Shown here: positions 1 to 6,724 of the stretch, piece by piece
Position numbering within the stretch: position 1 is the first letter of the stretch
Layout of the letters: each line of letters opens with the position of its first letter
From: Bacteroidales bacterium
Lineage (GTDB): Bacteria > Bacteroidota > Bacteroidia > Bacteroidales > WCHB1-69
Reading direction: 5' to 3'
Assembly (NCBI GenBank): GCA_017527945.1
Contig: JAFXPL010000120.1
Span: forward strand, 1 to 32,091
DNA: 32,091 bases
The notes under the pieces: generated by a model
The model's input: only the letters and a program-made list of their open reading frames with translations
The model's database searches: none
What the model was told of the DNA's origin: nothing
Program-made: the position numbers and the translations under genes

Positions 1-12
1 ATTCCGCAGGGG

Positions 13-108
13 ATTCCGTTTGGCCCGCTCCTCCCTGCCCATCCCCTTCGTCGGCTGTTGTCGCCGGGGCGGCCGGGTTGTGCGAGTCCCTGCCGGGCCA
101 AACGGAAT
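13..108. repeat. 96-base inverted-repeat module, copy 1
   Basis: Perfect 15-bp terminal inverted repeats: 13-27 pairs with 94-108. The interior is nearly identical to the module at 328-423 but unlike the one at 543-638. Confidence 0.85.
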
Positions 109-132
109 GGTGCGCCGTGCCGGATATGGGGA

Positions 133-200
133 GGGAAAGACGGGCGGCGGGGAACACTGTCCCGTTGCCGGTCACTCTCCAGCCGCCGCCCGTCTTTCCC
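133..200. repeat. 18-bp perfect stem with 32-base loop, copy 1
   Basis: GGGAAAGACGGGCGGCGG at 133-150 is the exact reverse complement of 183-200. There is no T-run after either arm, so it is not a typical intrinsic terminator. Confidence 0.85.
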
Positions 201-226
201 CTTTTCCCCCGTGAATGCAACGCGCC

Positions 227-258
227 ATTCCGCCAGTGACGATAGGAACTGGCGGAAT
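227..258. repeat. Compact 11-bp inverted repeat
   Basis: ATTCCGCCAGT at 227-237 pairs with ACTGGCGGAAT at 248-258 across a 10-base spacer. It shares the ATTCCG/CGGAAT ends of the 96-base modules and looks like a short relative. Confidence 0.75.
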
Positions 259-327
259 CTCCTCCGTTCAACGACAAATTTCCACAAAACATACACGTGT
301 TGTCAGCGGAGCGCCATTCCGCAGGGG

Positions 328-423
328 ATTCCGTTTGGCCCGCTCCTCCCTGCCCATCCCCTTCGTCGGCTGTTGTCGCCGGGGCGGCCGGGTTATGCGA
401 GTCCCTGTCGGGCCAAACGGAAT
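328..423. repeat. 96-base inverted-repeat module, copy 2
   Basis: 328-342 pairs perfectly with 409-423. It is a near copy of the module at 13-108, displaced by 315 bases. Confidence 0.85.
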
Positions 424-448
424 GGTGCGCCGTGTTGGATAGAGGAGG

Positions 449-516
449 GGGAAAGACGGGCGGCGGGGAACACTGTCCCGTTGCCGGTCACTCTCCAGCC
501 GCCGCCCGTCTTTCCC
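449..516. repeat. 18-bp perfect stem with 32-base loop, copy 2
   Basis: 449-466 pairs with 499-516. Stem and loop length match the copy at 133-200, so the whole cassette was duplicated. Confidence 0.85.
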
Positions 517-542
517 CTTATTCCCCGTGAATGCAACGCGCC

Positions 543-638
543 ATTCCGTTTGGCTGCTCTCGTCCTCCGAAACCAGCACTCGTTGCCGATTTTGCACGTG
601 CCGACATCAAAGGGAAGCCGTGTCAGGCCAAACGGAAT
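543..638. repeat. 96-base inverted-repeat module, divergent copy 3
   Basis: ATTCCGTTTGGC at 543-554 pairs with GCCAAACGGAAT at 627-638. Total length is again 96 bases, but the roughly 70-base interior differs from the first two modules. Conserved ends and conserved length around a changed centre suggest selection on, or mobility of, the ends. Confidence 0.8.
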
Positions 639-766
639 CTCCCCGTCGCAAGGGAGCGCCGGTTCTCCGTTTGTCAGTGCGTTTTTTTCTCGCCACTGTC
701 ACTCCCTGTGCACCGACTCGTCGTTTCTTTGCACCGTCAAAATTATTCACCCAAAAAAGAAACGTT

Positions 767-1411
767 ATGATGAAAAAAGCAACCGCAATTGTATGCTGCC
801 TCCTTTGGACAGCCGCTTTCGCACAGAACATCCCGGCGGACTCGCTGGATTCCTACAGGAAAAAAGCCCACCAGACACTCATCGCCGGCGACACGGCCGG
901 AGCCGTGGATTTCTACAAGCAGCTCGCCCTGAGCGGGGACGCCCTGTCGGGCTACCAGCTTTACGAACTCTATTCGCAAGGCAAGGGCGTGCCAAAAGAC
1001 GAACACGAAGCCGCGAAATGGCAGGAACTGGCCCAATACAATGTCGCCCTGCAGACTCAACGGTCGCGCGCCAAGGCTAAACGAGAGGAGGAAATCAGGA
1101 AATACGGCGCGGACGGGCCTACGCTTGAAGAACTCTTCCATGAAAGCGGAAAGCTGATTGAAGATGGGGCGCGGAAGAAAAACATAGCCATCTCGGTTGG
1201 GCTTATAGGAGGTGTCGCAGGCGGTGTGCTTCTGTCGGTAGGCATGGCCGAACAGTCCACTTTTTCCACCGTCGTCGGAGGGGTTCTTGCCGGCGGCTGC
1301 GGAATCGCTGCCTTTGTGTTGGATATTGTTGGCAACAAGCAGATCAGGCGGGGCGGCGAGCTGATGCGCCGCGTCCAAATAAAAGGCAACGGCATCTCCG
1401 TCAGCTTCTGA
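767..1411 (+). CDS. Small exported Sel1-like repeat protein
   Basis: A 214-residue protein of unknown function. The start at 767 (or the adjacent ATG at 770) gives a clean signal peptide (MMKKATAIVCCLLW then TAAFAQ), so secretion is likely; the longer open frame upstream runs through the repeat array and is not credible. Residues about 44-88 fit one Sel1/TPR-like repeat: a helix ending in DALSGYQLYELYSQGKGV, then an EAAKWQ helix. The middle is charged and helical. Residues about 140-190 hold two glycine-rich hydrophobic stretches that could be membrane hairpins. A weak -7-like box, TTTCTTTG at 724-731, precedes it. It converges with the WYL regulator only 3 bases away. Sel1 repeats usually mediate protein-protein contacts; the partner is unknown. 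Confidence 0.75.
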   Translation: MMKKATAIVCCLLWTAAFAQNIPADSLDSYRKKAHQTLIAGDTAGAVDFYKQLALSGDALSGYQLYELYSQGKGVPKDEHEAAKWQELAQYNVALQTQRSRAKAKREEEIRKYGADGPTLEELFHESGKLIEDGARKKNIAISVGLIGGVAGGVLLSVGMAEQSTFSTVVGGVLAGGCGIAAFVLDIVGNKQIRRGGELMRRVQIKGNGISVSF

Positions 1412-1414
1412 CCC

Positions 1415-2314
1415 CTAACCCTTCATCATCTTCACCCGGTACCGCACGAACTCCCGCAGCTCCTCGCCGCCGAGGATGGTGATGTCGTCGTAGAGGCCCA
1501 AGATGAAGCGGGCGGCCCCTTCCAGGCGGCAGATCTCCGTCTCCAGCAGGAAGCCGCCAGCCGTTTCCGATAGGAACGGCTCCGACAGCGGGTACTCCTC
1601 CGCCAGGAGGCTCGCCGCGCGGGTCGTGAGACGCAGACGCAGGGGGAACCGATGCGTGCCGTGGTTGCGGAAGATGTCCACAAAGGCTGTCTCGTGCCGG
1701 TCCTCGAATTGCCATCCCGCCTCCAGGATCTCCACCCGCCCGATGCGGGCCACCTTGAAGGTCTTCACCATCTTCGACGCAGGCTCGTAGCACCACACTT
1801 GGTCGTGCCCTGAAGTGAAGGCGTAGGGCTCCACGAGACGGTCGGAGGTGGTGTTGCTGTGCGCCGAACGGTAGCCGGCCAGCATCGCCCGACGCCGCCC
1901 CTCGATGGCCGTCGTCAGCTCGTGGATGGTGCGCTGTGTGCGCTTGCTCACTCCCATGTCGGTGATGACCTTGTAGTCATAGACCGCGTACAGCTTCTTC
2001 TTCAGCAGTGCCTTCGACTTGGTGTCGGCCTCGATGCTGTCGATGGCGGCGCGCAACACCAGCTCCTCCTCCTCGGAGAAGTGGAGCAGCTCGCTGAGGT
2101 GCCGCGACATCTTGTTGGCCGCCGTCTCGATGCGATAGACGTTGCGCTCGTCGCGCTTCACGGCGAATCCGGCCTCGCGGAAGGTGTCGAGGTAGCGGAA
2201 GAAGGTGCGCTCGCAGAATCCGAAGTGCTCGCAGATCTCCCCCTTGGTCATGTAACGGTTGTTGGCGAGCAGCATCAGCAGCTGCAGCTCGCGCACGATT
2301 CTCGGTTGGTCCAT
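1415..2314 (-). CDS. WYL-domain transcriptional regulator
   Basis: A 299-residue DNA-binding regulator. Residues about 5-62 form a DeoR/HTH_11-type helix-turn-helix (LLMLLANNRYMTKGEI, then the recognition helix around CERTFFRYLDTF). A helical linker follows. A WYL ligand-sensing domain spans about 135-225 (VEPYAFTSGHDQVWCYEP), and a C-terminal WCX-like region follows. WYL proteins usually sense nucleic acid or nucleotide ligands and act as repressors or activators; the ligand here cannot be read from sequence. The ATG at 2314 has a TATTTTTG box upstream (2345-2338, minus) and a perfect palindrome at 2354-2374, which suggests autoregulation. It faces away from the lipid operon at 2629 and may share the intergenic control region with it. 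Confidence 0.9.
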   Translation of the reverse strand: MDQPRIVRELQLLMLLANNRYMTKGEICEHFGFCERTFFRYLDTFREAGFAVKRDERNVYRIETAANKMSRHLSELLHFSEEEELVLRAAIDSIEADTKSKALLKKKLYAVYDYKVITDMGVSKRTQRTIHELTTAIEGRRRAMLAGYRSAHSNTTSDRLVEPYAFTSGHDQVWCYEPASKMVKTFKVARIGRVEILEAGWQFEDRHETAFVDIFRNHGTHRFPLRLRLTTRAASLLAEEYPLSEPFLSETAGGFLLETEICRLEGAARFILGLYDDITILGGEELREFVRYRVKMMKG

Positions 2315-2337
2315 CTCTGGCTGTTTTTAATTCGCGG

Positions 2338-2345
2338 CAAAAATA
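2338..2345 (-). promoter_or_regulatory. -7 promoter box of the WYL regulator
   Basis: Reads TATTTTTG on the minus strand, an exact match to the Bacteroidota TAnnTTTG -7 element, 24 bases upstream of the WYL start codon. No clear -33 TTG is visible; the palindrome occupies that region. Confidence 0.55.
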
Positions 2346-2353
2346 CGATCTTT

Positions 2354-2374
2354 CACTGACACGTCGTGTCAGTG
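2354..2374. promoter_or_regulatory. Perfect 21-bp palindrome, candidate WYL operator
   Basis: CACTGACACG (2354-2363) is the exact reverse complement of CGTGTCAGTG (2365-2374), with one central base. It lies 8 bases upstream of the -7 box of the WYL gene. This fits the binding site of a dimeric regulator; WYL autoregulation is an inference. Confidence 0.6.
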
Positions 2375-2472
2375 GCGGAATTTTTCTTTGTGTCATGAAC
2401 GTTCGGGCGGCCCCTTCTGCCGGTGCGGCACAAGTCGTCTTACCGAGGGGATGCGCATGTCCGTAATTTGTG

Positions 2473-2480
2473 TACTTTTG
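2473..2480 (+). promoter_or_regulatory. -7-like box ahead of the LolA-led operon
   Basis: TACTTTTG matches TAnnTTTG. It lies 149 bases before the LolA start, and no good -33 element is visible. It is the best plus-strand promoter candidate between 2315 and 2628. The rest of that gap holds the palindrome and a GTGATTA-type tandem repeat at about 2546-2590. Confidence 0.4.
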
Positions 2481-2545
2481 CCGCCCGGACACCGCTTCCC
2501 GCGACACCGGCTTTAATCCTTTCGCCGCGAAGGGAATCTGTGGTT

Positions 2546-2590
2546 GGGGATTAGTGATTAGTGATTAGTGATTGGTGATTGGTGGTGGGG
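2546..2590. repeat. Short tandem repeat, GTGATTA/GTGATTG unit
   Basis: About five imperfect copies of a 7-8 base unit directly upstream of the LolA-like gene. It belongs to the junction-repeat class seen throughout the window. Confidence 0.75.
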
Positions 2591-2628
2591 AACTGTTGAT
2601 GAGTATATTGTAAAACGTATAATAGAAT

Positions 2629-3258
2629 ATGTTGAAAAAGACCATAATTTGGATGGGCTTGATGCTGCTGGCTTTGGCGGGCGGCGCACAGACGATGGCG
2701 AAGGCCGCGCCGGAACAGGCCAAAAGGATGCTTCAGACGGTCGGGAAGGCGACCGCCGCCGTGAAGAGCATACAGTGCGACTTCACCCAGGTGCGCCAGT
2801 CGGCCATGCTCAAAGAGAAGCTGACCTCCAAGGGCCGGATGTATTTCGAAGGTCAGAACCTCAAATGGGCCTACACCGCCCCTAACAAGTACGCCCTCAC
2901 GGTGAAGGGCCAGGAGGTCTATGTTGAGCAGGACGGGAAGACGAAGAAGGCCGACGGACAGAGCGGGCAGCTCTTCAAAGGCATTGCGCAGGTCGTGATG
3001 GGCAGCGTCACCGGTGCCGCTCTCGCCGACAACGGCGATTTCACCGCAGAGATGTACACCCAAGGCGGGAAATGGGTCGCCAAATTGATTCCCAAACAGG
3101 CCAAAATGAAGAAAATGTTTGCTTCCATCCACCTCTATTTCAACGATTCGCACAATGCCGTGGACAAGGTGGTGATGAAGGAGGCCAACGGCGACACCAC
3201 CACCGTCACGTTCTCGAATGTGAAGCTGAATGAGAAAGTCCCGGCATCGGTATTTTGA
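2629..3258 (+). CDS. LolA-like outer membrane lipoprotein carrier protein
   Basis: A 209-residue exported protein of the LolA/COG2834 type. Residues 1-24 are a signal peptide (hydrophobic core MGLMLLALAGG, then AKA). The mature part has the family features: KSIQCDFTQVRQS near the start, then GRMYFEGQNLKWAYTAP (the 'G.l.f..p..lrW.Y..P' signature), and a C-terminal strand-rich half. LolA proteins carry lipidated cargo across the periplasm. Divergent LolA-like proteins often sit inside aryl-polyene/flexirubin-type clusters, and the genes that follow (ACP, acyltransferase, dehydratase, ketosynthase) point to that role rather than general lipoprotein traffic. Function is inferred from family and context. 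Confidence 0.85.
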   Translation: MLKKTIIWMGLMLLALAGGAQTMAKAAPEQAKRMLQTVGKATAAVKSIQCDFTQVRQSAMLKEKLTSKGRMYFEGQNLKWAYTAPNKYALTVKGQEVYVEQDGKTKKADGQSGQLFKGIAQVVMGSVTGAALADNGDFTAEMYTQGGKWVAKLIPKQAKMKKMFASIHLYFNDSHNAVDKVVMKEANGDTTTVTFSNVKLNEKVPASVF

Positions 3259-3282
3259 TTCCGTATCAGTTTACTTTTTTTT

Positions 3283-3290
3283 TATCTTTG
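3283..3290 (+). promoter_or_regulatory. -7 promoter box upstream of the acyl carrier protein
   Basis: TATCTTTG matches TAnnTTTG exactly, 50 bases before the ACP start. A TTG at 3255-3257 is slightly too far for an ideal -33. It suggests the ACP-to-ketosynthase genes can be transcribed separately from the LolA-like gene. Confidence 0.5.
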
Positions 3291-3340
3291 CCGCCGTTTT
3301 CTGAAAACTGTATTGTCAAACATAATTGATTGTTTTTGAG

Positions 3341-3583
3341 ATGAATAGAACTGAAATAGAGGAAAAGGTGAACGCTTTTTTGATCGACGAGCTGGAAATC
3401 GACGAAGAGAAACTGAACCCGGAAGCCCTGCTGAAGGAAGGCCTCGGGATCGACAGCCTCGATTTCGTTGACATCGTGGTCATCGTGGAGAAGCAGTTCG
3501 GCTTCAAGATCAAGCCCGAGGAGATGAAAACGGTGAAGACCCTCGGCCAATTCTACGACTATATCGCCTCGAAAGTGGCATAA
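3341..3583 (+). CDS. Acyl carrier protein (dedicated)
   Basis: An 80-residue ACP. The phosphopantetheine attachment site is in GIDSLDFVD, with the modified serine at residue 39. The flanking helices are typical (acidic helix I, then EALLKEGLGIDSLDF, then VVIVEKQFGFKI). The ATG at 3341 is preferred over an in-frame TTG at 3326. The protein holds growing acyl chains as thioesters. Its position ahead of an acyltransferase, a hotdog protein and ketosynthases suggests a dedicated carrier rather than the housekeeping AcpP. The next gene starts 11 bases downstream. Confidence 0.93.
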   Translation: MNRTEIEEKVNAFLIDELEIDEEKLNPEALLKEGLGIDSLDFVDIVVIVEKQFGFKIKPEEMKTVKTLGQFYDYIASKVA

Positions 3584-3593
3584 CACCGGGCTG

Positions 3594-4487
3594 ATGGCGC
3601 AGGAACGGGCTTGGCAAGGGAAGACCGACGGCACCTCGTGGATGCACAGCGGCCTCGTTTGGCTGATGCGCACCGTACCCCTGCGCGGAATGTACGGCTT
3701 CGCCGCCGTGTTCGTCGTCCCCTTCTATTTTCTCTTCTCCAAGGGCCGCCGCCCCATGTACCGCTTCTTCCGCCGGCGTTTCGGATTCAGTCCGTGGAGG
3801 TCCTTCGTGTGGACGTTCCGCAACTTCCGCCGCTTCTCGCAGATCATCCTCGACCGCTTCCGCATGTACGCGGGCGGCAAGTTCGAGTTCGAAATCGACA
3901 ACTACCACCTCTACGAGGAGTGCGCCGCCGCCGAGCCGGGCTTCCTGATTCTCAGCGCCCACGTGGGCAGCTATGAGGCCGCCGGCTACACGCTCGTCGC
4001 CACCAAGAAACGCTACAACGCCCTCGTTTTCGCCGGCGAGGCGGAGACCGTGATGCGGAACCGGCAGAAAATGTTCGACGAGACGAACATCCGCATGATT
4101 CCCGTCCGCGACGACATGTCACACATTTTCATGATAAACGGTGCCTTGGAGAACGGCGAAAGCGTGAGCTTCCCGTCCGACCGGGTGGTGGGCGGCCAAA
4201 AAACCGTCATGTGCGACTTTTTCGGCGCCCCGGCGAGGTTCCCCCTTGGGCCCTTCCTGATCGCCGCTCAGCGCAACATTGCCGTCCTTTCCATCCACGT
4301 GATGAAGGAATCGGTGAAAAAATACCACATTTTCATTGAAAAACTGCAGAACAACGGGGAATCCATCCGGGAAAAAGCCGCCAACTACGCCCGGCAGTAC
4401 GCCGCACACGTGGAGTCGGTGGTGCGGAAATACCCTGAACAGTGGTTCAACTATTACGATTTTTGGGAGGGAAATAGGGAATGCTGA
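3594..4487 (+). CDS. LpxL/HtrB-like lysophospholipid acyltransferase
   Basis: A 297-residue member of the lipid A biosynthesis acyltransferase family. It has the HX4E active-site motif in AHVGSYEAAGY (His123, Glu128). A hydrophobic N-terminal segment (about residues 31-49) probably anchors it to the inner membrane. The family moves acyl groups from ACP thioesters to lipid acceptors. Here it probably loads the product of the neighbouring ACP and ketosynthase onto a lipid carrier. Its last codons overlap the next start by 7 bases, consistent with translational coupling. A housekeeping lipid A role is possible but less likely given the context. Confidence 0.85.
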   Translation: MAQERAWQGKTDGTSWMHSGLVWLMRTVPLRGMYGFAAVFVVPFYFLFSKGRRPMYRFFRRRFGFSPWRSFVWTFRNFRRFSQIILDRFRMYAGGKFEFEIDNYHLYEECAAAEPGFLILSAHVGSYEAAGYTLVATKKRYNALVFAGEAETVMRNRQKMFDETNIRMIPVRDDMSHIFMINGALENGESVSFPSDRVVGGQKTVMCDFFGAPARFPLGPFLIAAQRNIAVLSIHVMKESVKKYHIFIEKLQNNGESIREKAANYARQYAAHVESVVRKYPEQWFNYYDFWEGNREC

Positions 4488-4918
4488 ATAAGGAATTGGA
4501 CATACGGGAACTGTTGCCGCAGAGGCCGCCGATGGTGATGGTGGACGCCCTGCTTGAGGCGGACGCGATGTCGGCGGTGACCTCTTTTCTCGTGCGCGAA
4601 GAGCTTGTTTTCGTGGAAAACGGTGCGATGCGGGCCTACGCGCTGTTGGAGAACATGGCCCAGACCTGCGCCGCCCATGTCGGGTACATTGAGAAAGTGA
4701 TGAAGGCAAGTGACTCGGTAAGAGTTGGATATATCGGTTCTGTCAAGAACTTGCAGGTGGAACGCGCACCTCGGGTGGGGGAGACCCTGACCACGCGCGT
4801 GAAGGTGATCGCGGATGTGGGCGACATGAAACTCGTGTCGGCGGAAACCTTCGTGAACGAGGAGTGCATTGCCACCGGCGAGTTGAAGATTGCCTTATCA
4901 GAAGAAAGTGTAAAATAA
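4481..4918 (+). CDS. Hotdog-fold 3-hydroxyacyl-ACP dehydratase-like protein
   Basis: A 145-residue single-hotdog protein resembling the ApeP/FabZ-like dehydratases of polyene clusters. Visible landmarks are LLPQRPPMVMVDALLE at the N-terminus and LLENMAQTCAAHVGY, in which Glu57 corresponds to the FabZ LExMAQ acid. The FabZ GHFPG histidine is absent, and the N-terminal PHR pattern reads PQR; the only histidine is His66. Activity may therefore rely on a different residue, or the protein may be a partner subunit. The stop codon overlaps the next start in TAATG, so translation is probably coupled to the ketosynthase. Confidence 0.8.
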   Translation: MLNKELDIRELLPQRPPMVMVDALLEADAMSAVTSFLVREELVFVENGAMRAYALLENMAQTCAAHVGYIEKVMKASDSVRVGYIGSVKNLQVERAPRVGETLTTRVKVIADVGDMKLVSAETFVNEECIATGELKIALSEESVK

Positions 4919-6057
4919 TGATAGTCAAAAAGATAGGTGAAAGTATGGTCTCTCCTCTCGGCTTCTCGGTGGAGGAGAACTTCTCAGCAGTGATGGACGG
5001 CCGGAGTGCCCTGCATCGCTATGACTCGCTGTGGGGGATGCCGTTCCCGTGCTTCGTCTCCCTGTTGGATGAACAAAAGCTGCAAGAGGCTTTCAACCAA
5101 GAAGTTGACATAGACATACCCGTCACAAAATTCGAGAAGGCCGCCCTGCTTTCCGCTGTCAAGGCGGTGAAAGAGAGCGGGATTGACGCTTCTTCGGAAA
5201 GTGTCCTCTTCATCCTCTCCTCTACCAAAGGGAATGTGGAGTTGCTGGCCGACGATATGGTTGACACTGAACGGGTTACGCCGTCGCATACGGCGCAGCT
5301 CATCGCTCGCTACTTCCACAACCCGAACGAGCCCGTCACGGTGTCGAACGCCTGCATATCAGGACTTTGCGCCCAAATCGAGGCTTTTCGCGCCTTGGTG
5401 TCGGGTCAGTACGAAACGGCTGTGGTTGTCGGGGCGGACGTGCTTTCGCCGTTCATCGTGGCAGGTTTCCAGTCGCTGAAGGCGCTCTCGGACGAGCAGT
5501 GCCGCCCGTTCAGCGCGAACCGCCGGGGGCTGAACCTCGGAGAGGCCGCCGCCACGGTCGTGTACCAGTCCGCCGCCGATAGCGAAACGGGATGGCGGAT
5601 GCTCGCGGGGGCGGTGCGCAACGACGCGAACCACATCTCAGGCCCGTCGCGCACGGGCGAGGGCAGCTTCCGGGCCCTGCAGCGCACGCTCCTCGACAGC
5701 GGGCTGTCGGCCGACGATTTGGCCTGCCTGAGCGTTCACGGGACTTCCACGCTGTACAACGACGAAATGGAGTCCATCGCCATCGGCCGTGCCGGATTGT
5801 CGGACGTGCCGGTCTGCGCCATGAAGGGCTACTACGGGCACACGCTTGGCGCCGCCGGGGTCTTGGAAACCCTGCTGACGATGCGGGCCGTGGAGTCCGG
5901 CATTGTCCCGGCCACGCGCGGATTTGACGAACTTGGCGTCTCCGTTCCCGTCAGGATCTCATCGGAAACAATTTACACGCAGCGAAATGCGTTCGTAAAG
6001 CTGTTGTCTGGCTTCGGTGGATGCAACGCCGCCGCCACGTTCATACGAGGGGAGTAG
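4918..6057 (+). CDS. Beta-ketoacyl-ACP synthase (FabF/FabB-type)
   Basis: A 379-residue ketosynthase that condenses an acyl chain with malonyl-ACP. The full catalytic set is visible: Cys146 in SNACISG, His274 in VHGTST, Lys303 and His308 in MKGYYGHTLGAAG, and a C-terminal GFGGCNAA loop. The start at 4918 is chosen because its ATG overlaps the preceding TAA and the protein then begins at the expected first strand; an upstream extension would overlap the hotdog gene. At 379 residues it is shorter than FabF (about 410), as is usual for ketosynthases of polyene-type clusters. It probably extends a special acyl chain together with the small ketosynthase-like protein downstream. Confidence 0.92.
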   Translation: MIVKKIGESMVSPLGFSVEENFSAVMDGRSALHRYDSLWGMPFPCFVSLLDEQKLQEAFNQEVDIDIPVTKFEKAALLSAVKAVKESGIDASSESVLFILSSTKGNVELLADDMVDTERVTPSHTAQLIARYFHNPNEPVTVSNACISGLCAQIEAFRALVSGQYETAVVVGADVLSPFIVAGFQSLKALSDEQCRPFSANRRGLNLGEAAATVVYQSAADSETGWRMLAGAVRNDANHISGPSRTGEGSFRALQRTLLDSGLSADDLACLSVHGTSTLYNDEMESIAIGRAGLSDVPVCAMKGYYGHTLGAAGVLETLLTMRAVESGIVPATRGFDELGVSVPVRISSETIYTQRNAFVKLLSGFGGCNAAATFIRGE

Positions 6058-6063
6058 CTCTGG

Positions 6064-6130
6064 GTCAAAGTTCAAAGTTCAAAGCCAAAAGCTAAAAGCC
6101 AAAAGCCAAAAGCTAAAAGCCAAAATTAAA
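6064..6130. repeat. Tandem repeat, AAAGCCAAAAGCT-type unit
   Basis: About eight imperfect copies of CAAAGTT and AAAAGCC/AAAAGCT fill the whole gap between the two ketosynthase-family genes. Confidence 0.85.
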
Positions 6131-6134
6131 GAAT

Positions 6135-6704
6135 ATGTCAAAGTTAAAGATAACGCATACAGTGAAGTTGACGCCAGACTTTTTGGAGGTGGATGGCAGG
6201 CGGGTGGCCGAGGCGGTTGCCGGCGAGCCGTTGCTGACGCAACTTTATCACGCCTTCAAGCTGGATTACCCGAAGTTCTTCAAGATGGACGTGCTCTGCA
6301 AGGTGGGGCTCCTCGCTTCGGAGGCGCTGTTGGAGGCCGAGGGTGGCGAACGGTTCGTGCCGTGCGCCGACCGCGCGGTCATCCTCTTCAACCGCCATTC
6401 CTCGCTGCACGCCGACAAGACGTTTCAGCAGACCATCGCCGACCCGCAGGACTTCTACCCGAAACCGTCGGTGTTCGTCTATACGCTGCCCAACATCGTG
6501 ACCGGCGAGATTGCCATCCGCAACAAGTACCACGGCGAAAGCGAATTCATCCTGCTGCCGGAGAAGTCGGAGGCCGCCATGGAGCAGACGGTCGGCCGCG
6601 CCTTCCTCGACCCCGAGACGAAGAGCGTGCTCACCGGCTGGTTGGAGGCGGTGTCGGAAGGGGAGTTCGAGGCGGAAATCCGTCTTTGCGTTCGGGAAAG
6701 CTGA
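6135..6704 (+). CDS. Small ketosynthase-like protein, probably non-catalytic
   Basis: A 189-residue protein with a partial thiolase/ketosynthase fold. The segment around FYPKPSVFVYTLPN, then IVTGEIAIRNKYHGES (about residues 108-136), matches the N-terminal half of ketosynthases ('tlPN..ag.iai...l.G'). The following active-site cysteine region and the two C-terminal histidine motifs are absent. It may be a chain-length-factor-like partner of the upstream ketosynthase, comparable to small KS-like proteins seen in Bacteroidota polyene clusters; this is an inference. No frameshift is evident, and the frame is closed by a normal stop. Confidence 0.7.
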   Translation: MSKLKITHTVKLTPDFLEVDGRRVAEAVAGEPLLTQLYHAFKLDYPKFFKMDVLCKVGLLASEALLEAEGGERFVPCADRAVILFNRHSSLHADKTFQQTIADPQDFYPKPSVFVYTLPNIVTGEIAIRNKYHGESEFILLPEKSEAAMEQTVGRAFLDPETKSVLTGWLEAVSEGEFEAEIRLCVRES

Positions 6705-6724
6705 AGGCCGCGGATTCTCCGATC

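Larger units (their letters stand above)
1..638. repeat. GC-rich array of nested inverted and direct repeats
   Basis: This non-coding block contains a direct duplication: about 1-233 recurs at about 316-548 with few mismatches and one 1-base length difference. Inside it lie several inverted repeats. Three modules start with ATTCCGTTTGGC and end with its complement GCCAAACGGAAT (13-108, 328-423, 543-638), and each is exactly 96 bases long. Two 18-bp perfect stems (133-150 with 183-200; 449-466 with 499-516) sit between modules, and a compact 11-bp pair occupies 227-237 with 248-258. Several frames stay open because the DNA is GC-rich, but none gives a credible protein. I do not recognise the family; a REP/MITE-like element or a structured RNA are possibilities. 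Confidence 0.85.

Noticed and set aside
133..200. Strong hairpins as transcription terminators
   Set aside because: No T-run follows the stems on either strand and there is no upstream gene in the window for the first copy.
20..1080. Overlapping open frames through the repeat array
   Set aside because: They arise from GC-rich repeated DNA, read in several frames and both strands, and have no recognisable domain or sensible start.
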